Positions 46,729 through 56,151 are shown, counted from the stretch's first letter. The stretch is DNA of 64,000 nt from Candidatus Kryptonium sp. (GCA_025060635.1 JANXBN010000006.1:62001-126000), one strand, 5' to 3'. The notes: generated by a model not told the origin, from the sequence alone. Numbers and translations are program-made.

Positions 46729-46869
46729 TCACACGCTTTTTGCTTTTTCAAGTCTATTTTTCACAAGTTCTGCGACTGCCCAATAAACCTCTTTGCGTTC
46801 TTCTTCGGTTAAGCCAAGGACGTCAAAGACAATATCATCAAGCGCTTTACGGTCTAAAAATTTTATAAC
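46729..46869 (-). pseudogene. C-terminal remnant of an Eco57I/N6-type DNA methylase
   Basis: A 46-codon tail reads VIKFLDRKALDDIVF, then LGLTEEERKEVYWAVAELVK, then NRLEKAKSV and a stop. This resembles the C terminus of large N6-adenine DNA methylases or type IIG enzymes of thermophiles. The frame continues 11 codons upstream to a TAG at about 46905 without a start codon. The rest of the gene is gone. No other restriction-modification gene is in the window. Confidence 0.5.
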
Positions 46870-47128
46870 GCGATTATATTGAATGTTATGCGTTAAACCT
46901 GCCTATTAATTTTTTTCATTTCTTCATCCTTCCATAATTTAATTATCAACAAAGCAAAAGTCAAGGGGTTTACTTTAGGAAAAGCATAAAAAGTTTTTAA
47001 TCTGAATCTTTGGGGAGATCATTGAAATTTTGTTGCTTGCGAAAAGACGCGGGACTGATAGATGTTTTCTTGATTAAATGCTTAAGTTTTTTTAGTTTAA
47101 GGGCAGAAAAACACAAAGGTTTTTGAAA
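46870..47128. other. Noncoding gap upstream of the PEBP gene
   Basis: AT-rich sequence with no open frame that looks coding and no clear hairpin. The last 60 bases should carry the promoter and ribosome site (AAAGG) of the following PEBP gene. With the methylase tail it makes a nearly 500-base stretch without an intact gene. Confidence 0.5.
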
Positions 47129-47671
47129 ATGCGGATCTTAATTTATTTGCTATTACTTTCGCTTCTTGCAACTCAAATCAACGCTCAAAAAGGAGGGGTT
47201 AAAAGAATGTTTACAATTAAAGCAACCGCTTTTAAAGACGGCGAGACAATTCCCAAAAAATTTACCTGCGATGGTCAAGATTATTCTCCTGAATTGACAT
47301 GGGAAAATGTTCCAGCGGGGACGAAAAGTTTTGCTTTGATCTGTGAAGATCCTGACGCTCCAGGTGGGACATTCATTCATTGGGTTATCTACGACATCCC
47401 AGCAAATGTGACGAAACTTTCTGAAAATATTAAAAAAGTTGGAGTTGTAGATGATAAGATTAAACAAGGCCTGAATGATTTTGGAAGGATCGGGTATGGC
47501 GGACCTTGCCCACCGAGAGGTCATAAACCGCATCGGTATATCTTTAAACTTTATGCGCTTGATGTTGAGACGCTTGGATTAAATGCAGGAGCAACCGCTG
47601 ACCAAGTCCAAGCAAAAGCAAAAGGTCATATACTCGGCGAAGCAAAAATCGTTGGTTTTTATGGGCGTTGA
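47129..47671 (+). CDS. YbhB/YbcL (PEBP) family protein, secreted
   Basis: 180 residues from ATG 47129 (a TTG lies two codons earlier); a signal peptide ends near INAQ. The PEBP fold motifs are clear: ITFNDGE-like IPKKFTCDGQDYSPELTW, CEDPDAPGGTFIHWVIYDIPA, and GYGGPCPPRGHKPHRYIFKLYAL. Raf-kinase-inhibitor-like proteins of this kind bind anionic ligands; the bacterial role is unsettled. Overlaps or nearly abuts the asparaginase gene. Confidence 0.9.
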   Translation: MRILIYLLLLSLLATQINAQKGGVKRMFTIKATAFKDGETIPKKFTCDGQDYSPELTWENVPAGTKSFALICEDPDAPGGTFIHWVIYDIPANVTKLSENIKKVGVVDDKIKQGLNDFGRIGYGGPCPPRGHKPHRYIFKLYALDVETLGLNAGATADQVQAKAKGHILGEAKIVGFYGR

Positions 47672-47690
47672 ATCTGAAAATGAGAAACTT

Positions 47691-48692
47691 ATGAAACGAA
47701 TTCTGCTTATTCACACCGGCGGAACTTTCGGAATGGGATTTAAAGGTGGAACACTTGCCCCAAGCTCTTTTATTCAGAGAATAGTTGAATTTGTCCCCGA
47801 GATCAGAAAAATCGCAGAAATTGAGTCAAGGATCGTCGCAAACATTGATTCTTCAAACATCGGTATTGAACATTGGATAAAAATTGTTGATGTGATCGTT
47901 GAAAACTATGAATCTTTTGATGGGTTTGTGATAACGCATGGGACTGATACCATGGTTTACACTGCTTCCGCTCTCTCATTTATGCTTGGTGGTCTTTCAA
48001 AGCCAGTGATCCTCACTGGTTCACAGCGTCCACTTTCGGAGATAAGAACTGATGCGAGAAATAATCTGATAAACGCCGTTGAGCTTGCGACATATCAGAT
48101 CCCCGAAGTTTGTATATTTTTTAACAACAAGCTGTTTCGTGGAAATCGGACGAAAAAGCTTAACATTTGGGGATTTGATGCGTTTGACTCTCCGAATTAT
48201 CCACCACTTGCTGAGGTTGGTGTGGGGATTGAGATCAATGAAGAAAATTTTCTAAAACGGGATGAGAAATCACTCGTCGTTTCAAAAAATTTTTCGGATA
48301 GGGTTTTTTGTATTAAAATTTTCCCCGGCTTGAGAGTTGATTATCTTATGTCTCTACTTGAGCTTGATGTTCAAGGTTTTGTGATTGAAGCGTTTGGCTC
48401 TGGTAATTTGCCAAATATAGAAGAGCGTTCTTTGATCCCGTTCGTTAAAAATGCAATTGAGATGGGGAAAGTTGTCGCAATTTCAACGCAAGCTGTTTAT
48501 GGCAAGGTAGATCTTTCACTTTATCAATGTGGTAAAGATGCTCTTGATGTTGGTGCATTAAGCTGTAAGGATATGACAACTGAATCAGCAATTGTTAAGT
48601 TGATGTTTCTGTTTGGAAAATATGGAAACGATGTTGAAAAGGTCATTGAGAAGTTTTATGAGCCAATCGCTGGTGAGATAAGCGAAGATTAA
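47691..48692 (+). CDS. ansA: L-asparaginase (type I, cytoplasmic)
   Basis: 333 residues from ATG 47691. Hydrolyses asparagine to aspartate and ammonia. The first catalytic Thr is in LIHTGGTFGM and the second set in VITHGTDTMVYTASAL; QRPLSEIRTDARNNLINA follows. Longer starts exist: ATG 47661 overlaps the PEBP gene by 11 bases; the frame remains open to 47583. GAGAAA just before 47691 and the family N terminus favour the short form. Confidence 0.9.
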   Translation: MKRILLIHTGGTFGMGFKGGTLAPSSFIQRIVEFVPEIRKIAEIESRIVANIDSSNIGIEHWIKIVDVIVENYESFDGFVITHGTDTMVYTASALSFMLGGLSKPVILTGSQRPLSEIRTDARNNLINAVELATYQIPEVCIFFNNKLFRGNRTKKLNIWGFDAFDSPNYPPLAEVGVGIEINEENFLKRDEKSLVVSKNFSDRVFCIKIFPGLRVDYLMSLLELDVQGFVIEAFGSGNLPNIEERSLIPFVKNAIEMGKVVAISTQAVYGKVDLSLYQCGKDALDVGALSCKDMTTESAIVKLMFLFGKYGNDVEKVIEKFYEPIAGEISED

Positions 48693-48746
48693 TTTAAGAT
48701 GTGTGGCAAGATAAAGCAAAGCCATTAAGCGAAAAATCTTCAGGCA

Positions 48747-49877
48747 CTATGAAGGGTGGGTTCGTGAAGCGAGAAGAGCATTAACAAAGTTTTCCCAAGA
48801 AAATCTCTTCTTTTCTGCTTCAATGTTTTTTGAGAAGAATTCACCAAGATTTTCATTAAAGAACTTAACAACTGCTTCAGCTATTTTTTCAGGTGATGGG
48901 TCAACGATGAAACCTGTTAAACCATCATACACAACTTCCGGGAGCCCACCAACATTTGTCGCAACGACAGGTTTGTTGAAGTTATAGGCAATTTGGACAA
49001 TGCCGCTTTGAGTTGCAGAAAGATACGGCAAAACGACAAGATCGCAAGCGGAAAAATAGATTTTCACATCATCGTTTGGGACATATTCATTTACGAAAAC
49101 AACAAAATCACCAATTCCTTCCTCTTCAACTAATTTGAAATACTTTTCCGGATTTTCGTAAAACTCACCGACAACGAAAACCTTAACTTGAAATTTGCTC
49201 ACGATAAATTTTACAGATTTTAAAAGTATGTCAAGCCCTTTGTAGGGTCTTATGTAGCCAAAGAACAGGAGAACTTTTTCATTCGGTCTGATGCCAAGAA
49301 TCTTTCTCGCTTCATCTTTATCAATCGCTTCGCCAAAAATTTCGTAAATCGGGTGAAAAACTTTTTTGTAATTTGCTGATGGTTTTAGCTTAAGTAGATC
49401 CTTCTCAACTGCATCTGATTGTACGATGAAGCGATCGGCGAATAAAAAAGCGAACTTCGTCAGCAGGTTTCCAAAAGGGAATTTTTCATGCGGGGTGATG
49501 TTGTGGCAAATGAAAACTATTTCTGAGCTTGAGAAAATTTTTAGGATCGCTGATATAACTCCGTAGCAGGGAGCAAAAAACGGAAGCCAGTATTTGAAGA
49601 TCACAATCTCTGGTTTTTGTTTAACGATTTTTATAGCGGTGAAGATCCAATTTAATGGATTAATTGAATCAATTATTCGCTCGCTTTCAATTTTCTCTGT
49701 TGTGGTTGAGCTCTCAAATTGCGTTTTCCCAGGGAAGAGAAATTTCGGATATAATCGTTTGAAGTTGAAAATTTTTACCTCGTTATTTTTCATCACGAGA
49801 TTCTTGTAAAGTAATCCAGTGAAGTGCGCAATTCCACCACGATATGGATAGGCAGGTCCGACGATGATTATCTTCAT
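48747..49877 (-). CDS. Glycosyltransferase family 4-like protein
   Basis: 376 residues with GT-B fold. N-terminal VGPAYPYRGGIAHFTGLLY, then LLFFGYIRPYKGLDILLKS and the C-terminal donor-site PYLSATQSGIVQIAYNFNKPVVATNVGGLPEVVYDG with an E-x7-E-like motif. Transfers a sugar from an NDP-sugar; acceptor unknown. Three bases separate it from the glycosyltransferase gene that precedes it in the same transcript. Confidence 0.87.
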   Translation of the reverse strand: MKIIIVGPAYPYRGGIAHFTGLLYKNLVMKNNEVKIFNFKRLYPKFLFPGKTQFESSTTTEKIESERIIDSINPLNWIFTAIKIVKQKPEIVIFKYWLPFFAPCYGVISAILKIFSSSEIVFICHNITPHEKFPFGNLLTKFAFLFADRFIVQSDAVEKDLLKLKPSANYKKVFHPIYEIFGEAIDKDEARKILGIRPNEKVLLFFGYIRPYKGLDILLKSVKFIVSKFQVKVFVVGEFYENPEKYFKLVEEEGIGDFVVFVNEYVPNDDVKIYFSACDLVVLPYLSATQSGIVQIAYNFNKPVVATNVGGLPEVVYDGLTGFIVDPSPEKIAEAVVKFFNENLGEFFSKNIEAEKKRFSWENFVNALLASRTHPS

Positions 49878-49880
49878 TGA

Positions 49881-50846
49881 TTAGTCAAGATGTGTTTCCT
49901 TGATTGAATATGTTTCAAGATGTTGATATGCCTTCGTTATCATTTCGCCAAGCAAACCGATTGAGATAAATTGTATCCCAACGATGGTGAGCATAACGCC
50001 GAGAATAAACAAAGGTCTATTGCTGAGGGAGATGTTTTCAATTATTTTTAATAGCGAAAGATAAAATGTGATGCCGAAACCGAGAAGGAAGATGACAAGT
50101 CCAACAGTTCCAAAAAGATGAAGTGGGCGCATAAAATATCTTGTCGTGAACATCACCGTTAGAAGGTCAAGAAATCCTTTTATAAATCTGCTTACGCCGA
50201 ATTTGGTTTTGCCGTATTTTCTTGGGTGATGTTGAACAACTATTTCTCCAATTCTATATCCTGCCCAATGTGCAAGGACAGGTAAATATCTGTGAAGTTC
50301 GCCGTAAACTTTTATGTTTTGTGTCACTGTCTTCTTATACGCTTTTAAACCGCAGTTGAAGTCATGAATTTTAATTCCAGTTAAGGTTGAGACCACGAAG
50401 TTAAAAAATCTTGATGGGATCGTTTTTGTTATTGGATCATATCTTTTCTTTTTCCATCCGGAGACGAGATCAAAGCCTTCATCAAGTTTTTTCAAAAGGT
50501 TGGGAATTTCATGAGGATCATCTTGAAGGTCAGCGTCCATCGTAATAACGACATCACCTTTTGCGTGTTCAAATCCAACTGCTAAAGCAGCGGATTTGCC
50601 GTAGTTTCTTCTAAAACTTATTATTTTCACATTTTTATCATTTTGGCGCAGTTTTTTTAAAACATCAAGTGAGCCATCAGTTGAGCCGTCGTCAACGAAA
50701 ATTATCTCATATTTATATCGGTTTCTTTTTACGACTTCCTTGATTTGAGCGTAAAGTTCGGGAAGTGATTCAGCTTCGTTGTAAAGTGGTATCACGATTG
50801 AGATATCGGGGTTGGTCTGCGCTTTTTTGCCTTGTTTTGCCGACAT
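49881..50846 (-). CDS. Glycosyltransferase family 2 (polyprenyl-phosphate type)
   Basis: 321 residues. GT-A domain: VIPLYNEAESLPELYAQI, FVDDGSTDGS, ITMDADLQDDPHEI, and two C-terminal spans (about 235-295). It resembles DPM1/ArnC/GtrB proteins that load a sugar on undecaprenyl phosphate. It is first in a two-gene run with the GT4. Confidence 0.88.
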   Translation of the reverse strand: MSAKQGKKAQTNPDISIVIPLYNEAESLPELYAQIKEVVKRNRYKYEIIFVDDGSTDGSLDVLKKLRQNDKNVKIISFRRNYGKSAALAVGFEHAKGDVVITMDADLQDDPHEIPNLLKKLDEGFDLVSGWKKKRYDPITKTIPSRFFNFVVSTLTGIKIHDFNCGLKAYKKTVTQNIKVYGELHRYLPVLAHWAGYRIGEIVVQHHPRKYGKTKFGVSRFIKGFLDLLTVMFTTRYFMRPLHLFGTVGLVIFLLGFGITFYLSLLKIIENISLSNRPLFILGVMLTIVGIQFISIGLLGEMITKAYQHLETYSIKETHLD

Positions 50847-51178
50847 TTTTGATTTGATGTTAATTTAAAATTTGCACCTGCGAAAATAATTTAAAAAGAA
50901 ATTTTTCAAAAATGTAATATCGCTTTCTCAAAATCCTAAAAGAATCCAATTTGAGGTATGTGCGCAGAGCGATGCTTCGGGTTTGTCAAGTGGGCGTAGA
51001 AGTAAGTTTCAGATGCGGAAGCTCGGTGAAAGATGGGAAATTTAAGATGTTTAATGGAATACCTTTTGCAAGTGAAAGATGTTTTTTAGCTATGGATGAA
51101 CGAAGCAAAGAGTTTAAGTTGATATTCTTTTTCGTTTTTTTTAATTTTTGAGCAAACTAAAATATAAGGAGCGTTCTT
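50847..51178. other. Intergenic region upstream of sdhC
   Basis: 332 bases between the divergent GT2 gene and sdhC, expected to contain both promoters. The middle (about 50955-51045) is richer in G than its surroundings, and GCTTC at 50974 can pair with GAAGC at 51018. It also holds a 66-codon frame from 50951, which lacks a ribosome site and family resemblance. AAGGAG before the sdhC ATG is the ribosome site. I cannot assign a known RNA. Confidence 0.4.
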
Positions 51179-51592
51179 ATGAAGCTTAAGAAAACAAATG
51201 AAGGATACTTCAAACTTGTAGCCTCCTACAAGAAAGAAGCTGGGGGATGGGCTTGGATAATTCACCGAATCTCTGGAATTGCCTTAACAGCTTATCTTTA
51301 TGTTCATATCTACGCTCTTTCAGCTCTTGCGAAGGGAAAAGAAGCTTTTGATGCGGAGATGGCTTTGTTTAAAAAACCAGTTTTCAAATTCCTTGAGTGG
51401 GTGCTGTTTGCGTTCGTTCTTGCTCACACTTTGAATGGGATCAGGATTGTTCTTGTTGATTTCGGGAAAGGAGCGTATTATCATAAAAAGGCGTTCGCTT
51501 ACCTTACAGCAATTGGGATAATTGCATTTCTTGTGATGGGTTATTTCATATTCAGTCAAGAAATTAATCAGCTCTTTGCTGGCTTAATTTAA
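51179..51592 (+). CDS. sdhC: Succinate dehydrogenase membrane anchor SdhC
   Basis: 137 residues with three membrane spans. WAWIIHRISGIALTAYLYVHIY is the classic first span of the SdhC family, and the AHTLNGIRIVLVDFG segment has the heme-ligand His and conserved Arg. With SdhD it anchors SdhAB, binds quinone and probably heme b. First gene of sdhCDAB, with AAGGAG close upstream. Confidence 0.92.
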   Translation: MKLKKTNEGYFKLVASYKKEAGGWAWIIHRISGIALTAYLYVHIYALSALAKGKEAFDAEMALFKKPVFKFLEWVLFAFVLAHTLNGIRIVLVDFGKGAYYHKKAFAYLTAIGIIAFLVMGYFIFSQEINQLFAGLI

Positions 51593-51620
51593 AAGCTAAA
51601 ACAAATCAGGAGGTTTTCAA

Positions 51621-51974
51621 ATGTCCTTTAGGTATTACGGTTCAAGAAAAAGTGGTTCAATCGGGTGGCTTCTTCAGAGGATAACAGGTGTATTTCTAAT
51701 TTTCGCGATGGTAGGGCATTATGTCTTGATGCATTATACTCCGGAAGTAGGGCATTCGTATGATCAGTCTGTCGCAAGGCTTTCTAATATATATTGGAAA
51801 GTATTTTATCTTACTTTTGTAACTTTAGGTTTGTGGCATGGATTAAATGGCGTGTGGTCAATTTTGAGAGATTTTAAAATGAAGCATTGGGTTGCAGTAA
51901 CTCTTTACGGAATAATTATCGTATCGGGAATTGCTTTTTGGGTTCTTGGTGTAACCACTGCTTTGAAATTTTAG
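51621..51974 (+). CDS. sdhD: Succinate dehydrogenase membrane anchor SdhD
   Basis: 117 residues with three spans. GSIGWLLQRITGVFLIFAMVGHYVLMH and LGLWHGLNGVWSILRDF carry the conserved His and Arg of the anchor. AGGAGG precedes the ATG. The gene lies 28 bases after sdhC. Confidence 0.9.
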   Translation: MSFRYYGSRKSGSIGWLLQRITGVFLIFAMVGHYVLMHYTPEVGHSYDQSVARLSNIYWKVFYLTFVTLGLWHGLNGVWSILRDFKMKHWVAVTLYGIIIVSGIAFWVLGVTTALKF

Positions 51975-52009
51975 AGCACATCTAAAACAAAATTTCAAGA
52001 GGTTCAAAA

Positions 52010-53767
52010 ATGATTCATCAATTTGATGCAGTAATAGTAGGTGCAGGAGGCGCTGGGCTTCGCGCAGCTCTTGAAATTCCAGAAGGTTATTCCTGTGCCG
52101 TCTTAACAAAAGTTTATCCGACAAGATCACACACGGGGACAGCTCAAGGTGGCGTTTGCGCAGCACTTGGAAATGAAGAAGAAGATTCTTGGGAATATCA
52201 CTTTTTTGATACCGTAAAAGGAAGCGATTTTTTGGGGGATCAAGATGCGATTGAAATAATGTGTTATGATGCAATTCGTGCGATAATTGAGCTTGAACAT
52301 ATGGGAATGCCATTTTCAAGAAATGAGAAAGGGTTAATAGCACAAAGACCTTTTGGAGGACATACAAAGCCGAAAGATCCAAATAATCCATTTGGTGAAA
52401 GGGTTCCTGTTAAAAGGGCGTGTTTCTCAGCAGATAGAACTGGTCATGTGATGCTTCAGACACTTTATGAAAATTGCGTAAAGCGTGGTGTTCAGTTTTT
52501 CCCAGAGTTTTTTGTAACTGATCTGATCGTTCAAGATAATATAGTTCGTGGTGTCGTCGCAATTGAAATTCCAACTGGCGAAATTCACATTTTCCACGCA
52601 AAGGCGGTGATGTTTGCAACTGGTGGATATGGCAGGGTTTATAGGATAACTTCAAATGCAGTTGTAGGCACTGGTGATGGTTTTGCTATTGCATATCGTA
52701 GGGGAATTCCGCTTGAAGATATGGAGTTTGTCCAGTTTCATCCGACGGGATTGTGGCGTCTTGGCATACTTGTTTCCGAAGCTGCGAGAGGTGAAGGTGG
52801 GATATTGAGGAATAAAGATGGCGAAAGATTTATGGAAAGATACGCCCCAACGATTAAAGACCTTGCCCCGCGCGATGTGGTCTCAAGAGCAATGTATACG
52901 GAAATTCGTGAAGGTAGAGGAATTCAAGGACCAGATGGAACTTACTATCTTTTGCTTGACTTGACACATCTTGGGGCTGAAGTTATAAACAAAAAGATCC
53001 CAGAGATAACAGGATTTGCTAGGATTTATCTCGGTGTTGATCCGTTGAGAGAGCCAATCCCAGTTCAGCCAACGACGCACTATGCGATGGGTGGGATACC
53101 AACGAATGTTGATGCCGAAGTTGTAATTGACGATAAAGGAACCAAAATTGAAGGATTTTATGCAGCTGGTGAGGTTGCTTGCGTTTCGGTTCATGGTGCA
53201 AATCGTCTCGGGACGAATTCGCTTCTTGATATAATTGTCTTTGGGCGTCGTGGTGGAAAGAAGATGGCAGAATATATCAAAGAACGCGATTTCCCTCCAC
53301 TTCCAAAAGATGCAGATGAATGGACAAAGAAAACAGTTGAAAAGATCTTGAACAGCAACGGAAAGGAGCGCGTTTCAAGGATAAGAAAGGAACTTCAAGA
53401 TGTGATGATGGATAAGGTCTCCGTCTTTAGAACAGGCGAAAGCATAAAAGAAGCAATTGAGAAAATAAAAGAGTTAAAGGAACGATACAACGAAATTAGA
53501 ATTGATGACAAGGGTAAAAAATTTAACACTGATTTAATTGAAGCAATTGAACTTGGCAATTTGCTTGATACAGCTGAGACAATCGCTTACAGCGCCTTGA
53601 ACAGAACCGAAAGCAGAGGTGCACACTACCGCGAAGATTATCCAAATCGCGATGACCAGAACTGGTTAAAGCATACGCTTATTTACAAAAATGGCGAAAA
53701 AGAGCCAATTATAAAATACAAGCCCGTCGTAATAACGAAAATTCCACCTATGGAGAGAAAATATTAA
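52010..53767 (+). CDS. sdhA: Succinate dehydrogenase flavoprotein subunit
   Basis: 585 residues. FAD-binding VIVGAGGAGLRAAL; His41 in SHTGTAQGG is the covalent FAD site; HPTGLWRLGILVSEAARGEGG and the catalytic-site Arg in APRDVVSRAM; HGANRLGTNSLLDIIVFGR. It oxidises succinate to fumarate in the TCA cycle and respiratory chain. Reverse use as fumarate reductase cannot be excluded from sequence. Confidence 0.97.
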   Translation: MIHQFDAVIVGAGGAGLRAALEIPEGYSCAVLTKVYPTRSHTGTAQGGVCAALGNEEEDSWEYHFFDTVKGSDFLGDQDAIEIMCYDAIRAIIELEHMGMPFSRNEKGLIAQRPFGGHTKPKDPNNPFGERVPVKRACFSADRTGHVMLQTLYENCVKRGVQFFPEFFVTDLIVQDNIVRGVVAIEIPTGEIHIFHAKAVMFATGGYGRVYRITSNAVVGTGDGFAIAYRRGIPLEDMEFVQFHPTGLWRLGILVSEAARGEGGILRNKDGERFMERYAPTIKDLAPRDVVSRAMYTEIREGRGIQGPDGTYYLLLDLTHLGAEVINKKIPEITGFARIYLGVDPLREPIPVQPTTHYAMGGIPTNVDAEVVIDDKGTKIEGFYAAGEVACVSVHGANRLGTNSLLDIIVFGRRGGKKMAEYIKERDFPPLPKDADEWTKKTVEKILNSNGKERVSRIRKELQDVMMDKVSVFRTGESIKEAIEKIKELKERYNEIRIDDKGKKFNTDLIEAIELGNLLDTAETIAYSALNRTESRGAHYREDYPNRDDQNWLKHTLIYKNGEKEPIIKYKPVVITKIPPMERKY

Positions 53768-53787
53768 AATCATAACGAGGTTTAAAA

Positions 53788-54513
53788 ATGAAGGTAACCT
53801 TCAGAATTTTCAGATTTAATCCTGAAACGGACGAAAAACCTTATTACAAAGATTATGAAGTTGAAGCGGATCCCAAAGATCGCGTCGTTGATGTCCTCCA
53901 CTACATAAAAAATGAAATTGATGGAACTTTGACATTTCGTCGCTCTTGTCTTCATGGGATTTGTGGTTCAGATGGGATGAGGATAAACGGGAAAAATATG
54001 CTTGCTTGTTCAATTCTTTTACAAGACCTTGGTTATTCAGACAAGGATAAAACTTATAAAAAGCCGATAGTCGTTGAACCATTGCCAGGAATGCCAATTA
54101 TAAAGGATCTCGTTACTGATTTTACAGATTTCTGGAAAAAATACGAAGCTGTTAAACCGTATCTTATTACCAAAACTCCTCCACCTGAAAGAGAGCGATT
54201 GCAAAGGCCTGAAGATGCTGAGCTTCTTATGGAAGCATCAAAATGTATTCTTTGCGCTTGTTGCACTACAAGCTGTCCGTCAACTTGGTCAAACGATAAT
54301 TATCTTGGACCTGCTGCGCTCCTGAAAGCATATAGATTTATCTTTGATACAAGAGATGAAGCAACTGATGAACGACTTGACATAATTGACACTCCTGATG
54401 GCATATGGCGCTGTCATACTATCTTTCATTGCGTTCAAGCATGTCCAAAAGAGATTAACATCACTTGGCACATTTCTCAACTTAAGAAAAAGCTTGTGGA
54501 AAGGGAAATTTGA
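53788..54513 (+). CDS. sdhB: Succinate dehydrogenase iron-sulfur subunit
   Basis: 241 residues. [2Fe-2S] ligands C54, C59, D62 and C74 (CLHGICGSDGM...C), where Asp replaces Cys as in E. coli SdhB. [4Fe-4S] ligands C153, C156, C159 and C219; [3Fe-4S] ligands C163, C209 and C215. It passes electrons from FAD to quinone. Last gene of the operon, followed by a strong terminator. Confidence 0.97.
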   Translation: MKVTFRIFRFNPETDEKPYYKDYEVEADPKDRVVDVLHYIKNEIDGTLTFRRSCLHGICGSDGMRINGKNMLACSILLQDLGYSDKDKTYKKPIVVEPLPGMPIIKDLVTDFTDFWKKYEAVKPYLITKTPPPERERLQRPEDAELLMEASKCILCACCTTSCPSTWSNDNYLGPAALLKAYRFIFDTRDEATDERLDIIDTPDGIWRCHTIFHCVQACPKEINITWHISQLKKKLVEREI

Positions 54514-54522
54514 AATTCTTGG

Positions 54523-54546
54523 GGGCGGTCTCAACCGCCCTTTTTT
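54523..54546 (+). terminator. Rho-independent terminator after sdhB
   Basis: GGGCGGT, loop ctca, ACCGCCC, then six T. It lies 9 bases after the sdhB stop and its T run touches the stop codon of the converging DUF971 gene. Confidence 0.95.
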
Positions 54547-54832
54547 ATTCCTCTTTTAACTCTCGCAAATAATCAAAACTATAAATTCCTGTGTTGTGCC
54601 CATCTCCCCAAGTTATTTGAATTGCGTAGTTTCCAACTTGATTTATCTCTTTGATTTCATACTGCCCTGAGACAGGTAACTTGAAAAATGTTTCTTCCTC
54701 TCTTTCTGTTGAGCAAGTGGCGCAAGGACAACTATCGCGCAAAAATTTTAACGACAAGACATTTTCATAGCCATCGTTCCATGTGAATTTAAGTTTGTCC
54801 TCTATTCTTTCAATCTTAACCGGATAAAGCAT
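54545..54832 (-). CDS. DUF971 (GBBH-like N-terminal) protein
   Basis: 95 residues. LKFTWNDGYENVLSLKFLRDSCPCATC and the ITWGDGHNTGIYSFDYLREL end match the DUF971 family, which is related to the N-terminal domain of gamma-butyrobetaine hydroxylase and in bacteria is linked to Fe-S protein assembly. The Cys-x-Cys-x2-Cys could bind metal. It is transcribed against sdhB. Confidence 0.88.
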   Translation of the reverse strand: MLYPVKIERIEDKLKFTWNDGYENVLSLKFLRDSCPCATCSTEREEETFFKLPVSGQYEIKEINQVGNYAIQITWGDGHNTGIYSFDYLRELKEE

Positions 54833-54904
54833 TTGGCGAAAAGTTGAATTTGTTTTTAAATTTCAAGTGAAAAATACCAATTAAAAACTCAATTTTCAAC
54901 ACGA

Positions 54905-56137
54905 GTGGAAAAGATAGGCGAAAATGTTGTCAAAACATACATCAGGGATGTTGGGGATGTTTACTTTAACCTACAAAAGTATTCAACTACGATTTCGGAG
55001 GAGCACAAGTTTATCTATTATTTTGATGCGGAAGGCAGGTTTATGGGTGGATTTTTTGATGGCATAAGCTACAGACGAGGGCTTGACAATAGATTGATGA
55101 AAAAATTTTTTGATAAGGACGGATTTAAAGTAAAGGTTTTTGCCGATAAGGTTGAAAAAAGAAAAGTCATTGAAGATGTAATTCAAAGAGTTAACAAAAT
55201 AAGATCTGGACTGAGCGAGTGCGAAAGAATGGATGAGATTTTGGAAAGGATAGATGGAATTTTGCGATGGAATTTTGATGAGCTTGAAAAAGATGGGGTT
55301 AGATTTTTAACAGTTTATAAACCGATCAGCATTCTCCCGCCCGATCAGTATTTTTCGCTCGTGATTCAACTTGCGGAGGGTTGTTCATGGAATAGATGCA
55401 CATTTTGCAGTTTTTATCAAGATAGAAAGTTTAGGGTGAAATCGCCAGATGAGCTCGTGGGGCACATCGTAAAAATTAAAGAATTCTTCGGTAAATCAAT
55501 TGGCTTGAGGAAATCAATCTTTCTTGGGGATGCGAACGCTCTTGTGATCCCGCAGAAGCGACTGGTTGAGTTAATAAAAATCGTCCACGATGAGTTTCCG
55601 ATCGGGCAATTTAAGAAAGAGCATGGCTATGTTTTTGATGGAATCTATTCTTTTCTTGATATTTTCGGGGCGGAAAGAAAAAGCTATGACGAATATATTG
55701 AACTTAAAGAGTTGCTTGTTAAAAGAATTTACATTGGGCTTGAGACGGGGGATGAAACTTTATTTAAATATCTTAACAAGCCAGGATCGCCGAGCGAATG
55801 TATTGATGTCGTTTCAACGATAAAAAAAGCTGGGATAAATGTCGGCATCATAATTCTTGCAGGCGCTGGTGGTAAAAAATTTTATAATCAACATGTCAAA
55901 AACACTGTTGAAACAATTGTTAAAATGCCGATCGGAAATGGGGATATAATTTATCTTTCTCCGCTTGTGCTTGACGAAGCAGATGAATATGTGAAAATAA
56001 TGGCAGAGATTGGTTCAGAGATGCTGAACAAGTTTGAGATATCAAACCAAATTCGGGAGATCAAAGAAGGGCTCAAGGGTTTAAACAAGATTGGAGTTAG
56101 AGTGACGCTTTATGACATTCAGGAATTTATTTACTAA
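54905..56137 (+). CDS. Radical SAM protein of unknown substrate
   Basis: 410 residues from a GTG. The radical SAM cluster is CSWNRCTFC (about 162-170) within LAEGCSWNRCTFCSFYQDRKFR. GLETGDETLFKYLNKPGSP and INVGIIILAGAGGKKF are typical Elp3/MiaB-like core strands. A ~140-residue N-terminal domain precedes the core. The family is widely annotated only as radical SAM. The DASS transporter gene follows at once. Confidence 0.85.
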   Translation: MEKIGENVVKTYIRDVGDVYFNLQKYSTTISEEHKFIYYFDAEGRFMGGFFDGISYRRGLDNRLMKKFFDKDGFKVKVFADKVEKRKVIEDVIQRVNKIRSGLSECERMDEILERIDGILRWNFDELEKDGVRFLTVYKPISILPPDQYFSLVIQLAEGCSWNRCTFCSFYQDRKFRVKSPDELVGHIVKIKEFFGKSIGLRKSIFLGDANALVIPQKRLVELIKIVHDEFPIGQFKKEHGYVFDGIYSFLDIFGAERKSYDEYIELKELLVKRIYIGLETGDETLFKYLNKPGSPSECIDVVSTIKKAGINVGIIILAGAGGKKFYNQHVKNTVETIVKMPIGNGDIIYLSPLVLDEADEYVKIMAEIGSEMLNKFEISNQIREIKEGLKGLNKIGVRVTLYDIQEFIY

Positions 56138-56141
56138 AAAT

Positions 56142-56146
56142 GGAGG
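56142..56146 (+). promoter_or_regulatory. Ribosome site that fixes the DASS transporter start
   Basis: GGAGG five bases before ATG 56152. It overlaps an earlier in-frame ATG (56140), so translation from 56140 is unlikely. Confidence 0.65.
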
Positions 56147-56151
56147 CAAAA

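Noticed and set aside
50951-51151. 66-codon frame upstream of sdhC
   Set aside because: No ribosome site, ends in a poly-Phe run made by the T-rich leader, and resembles no family. Kept only as a note on the leader region.
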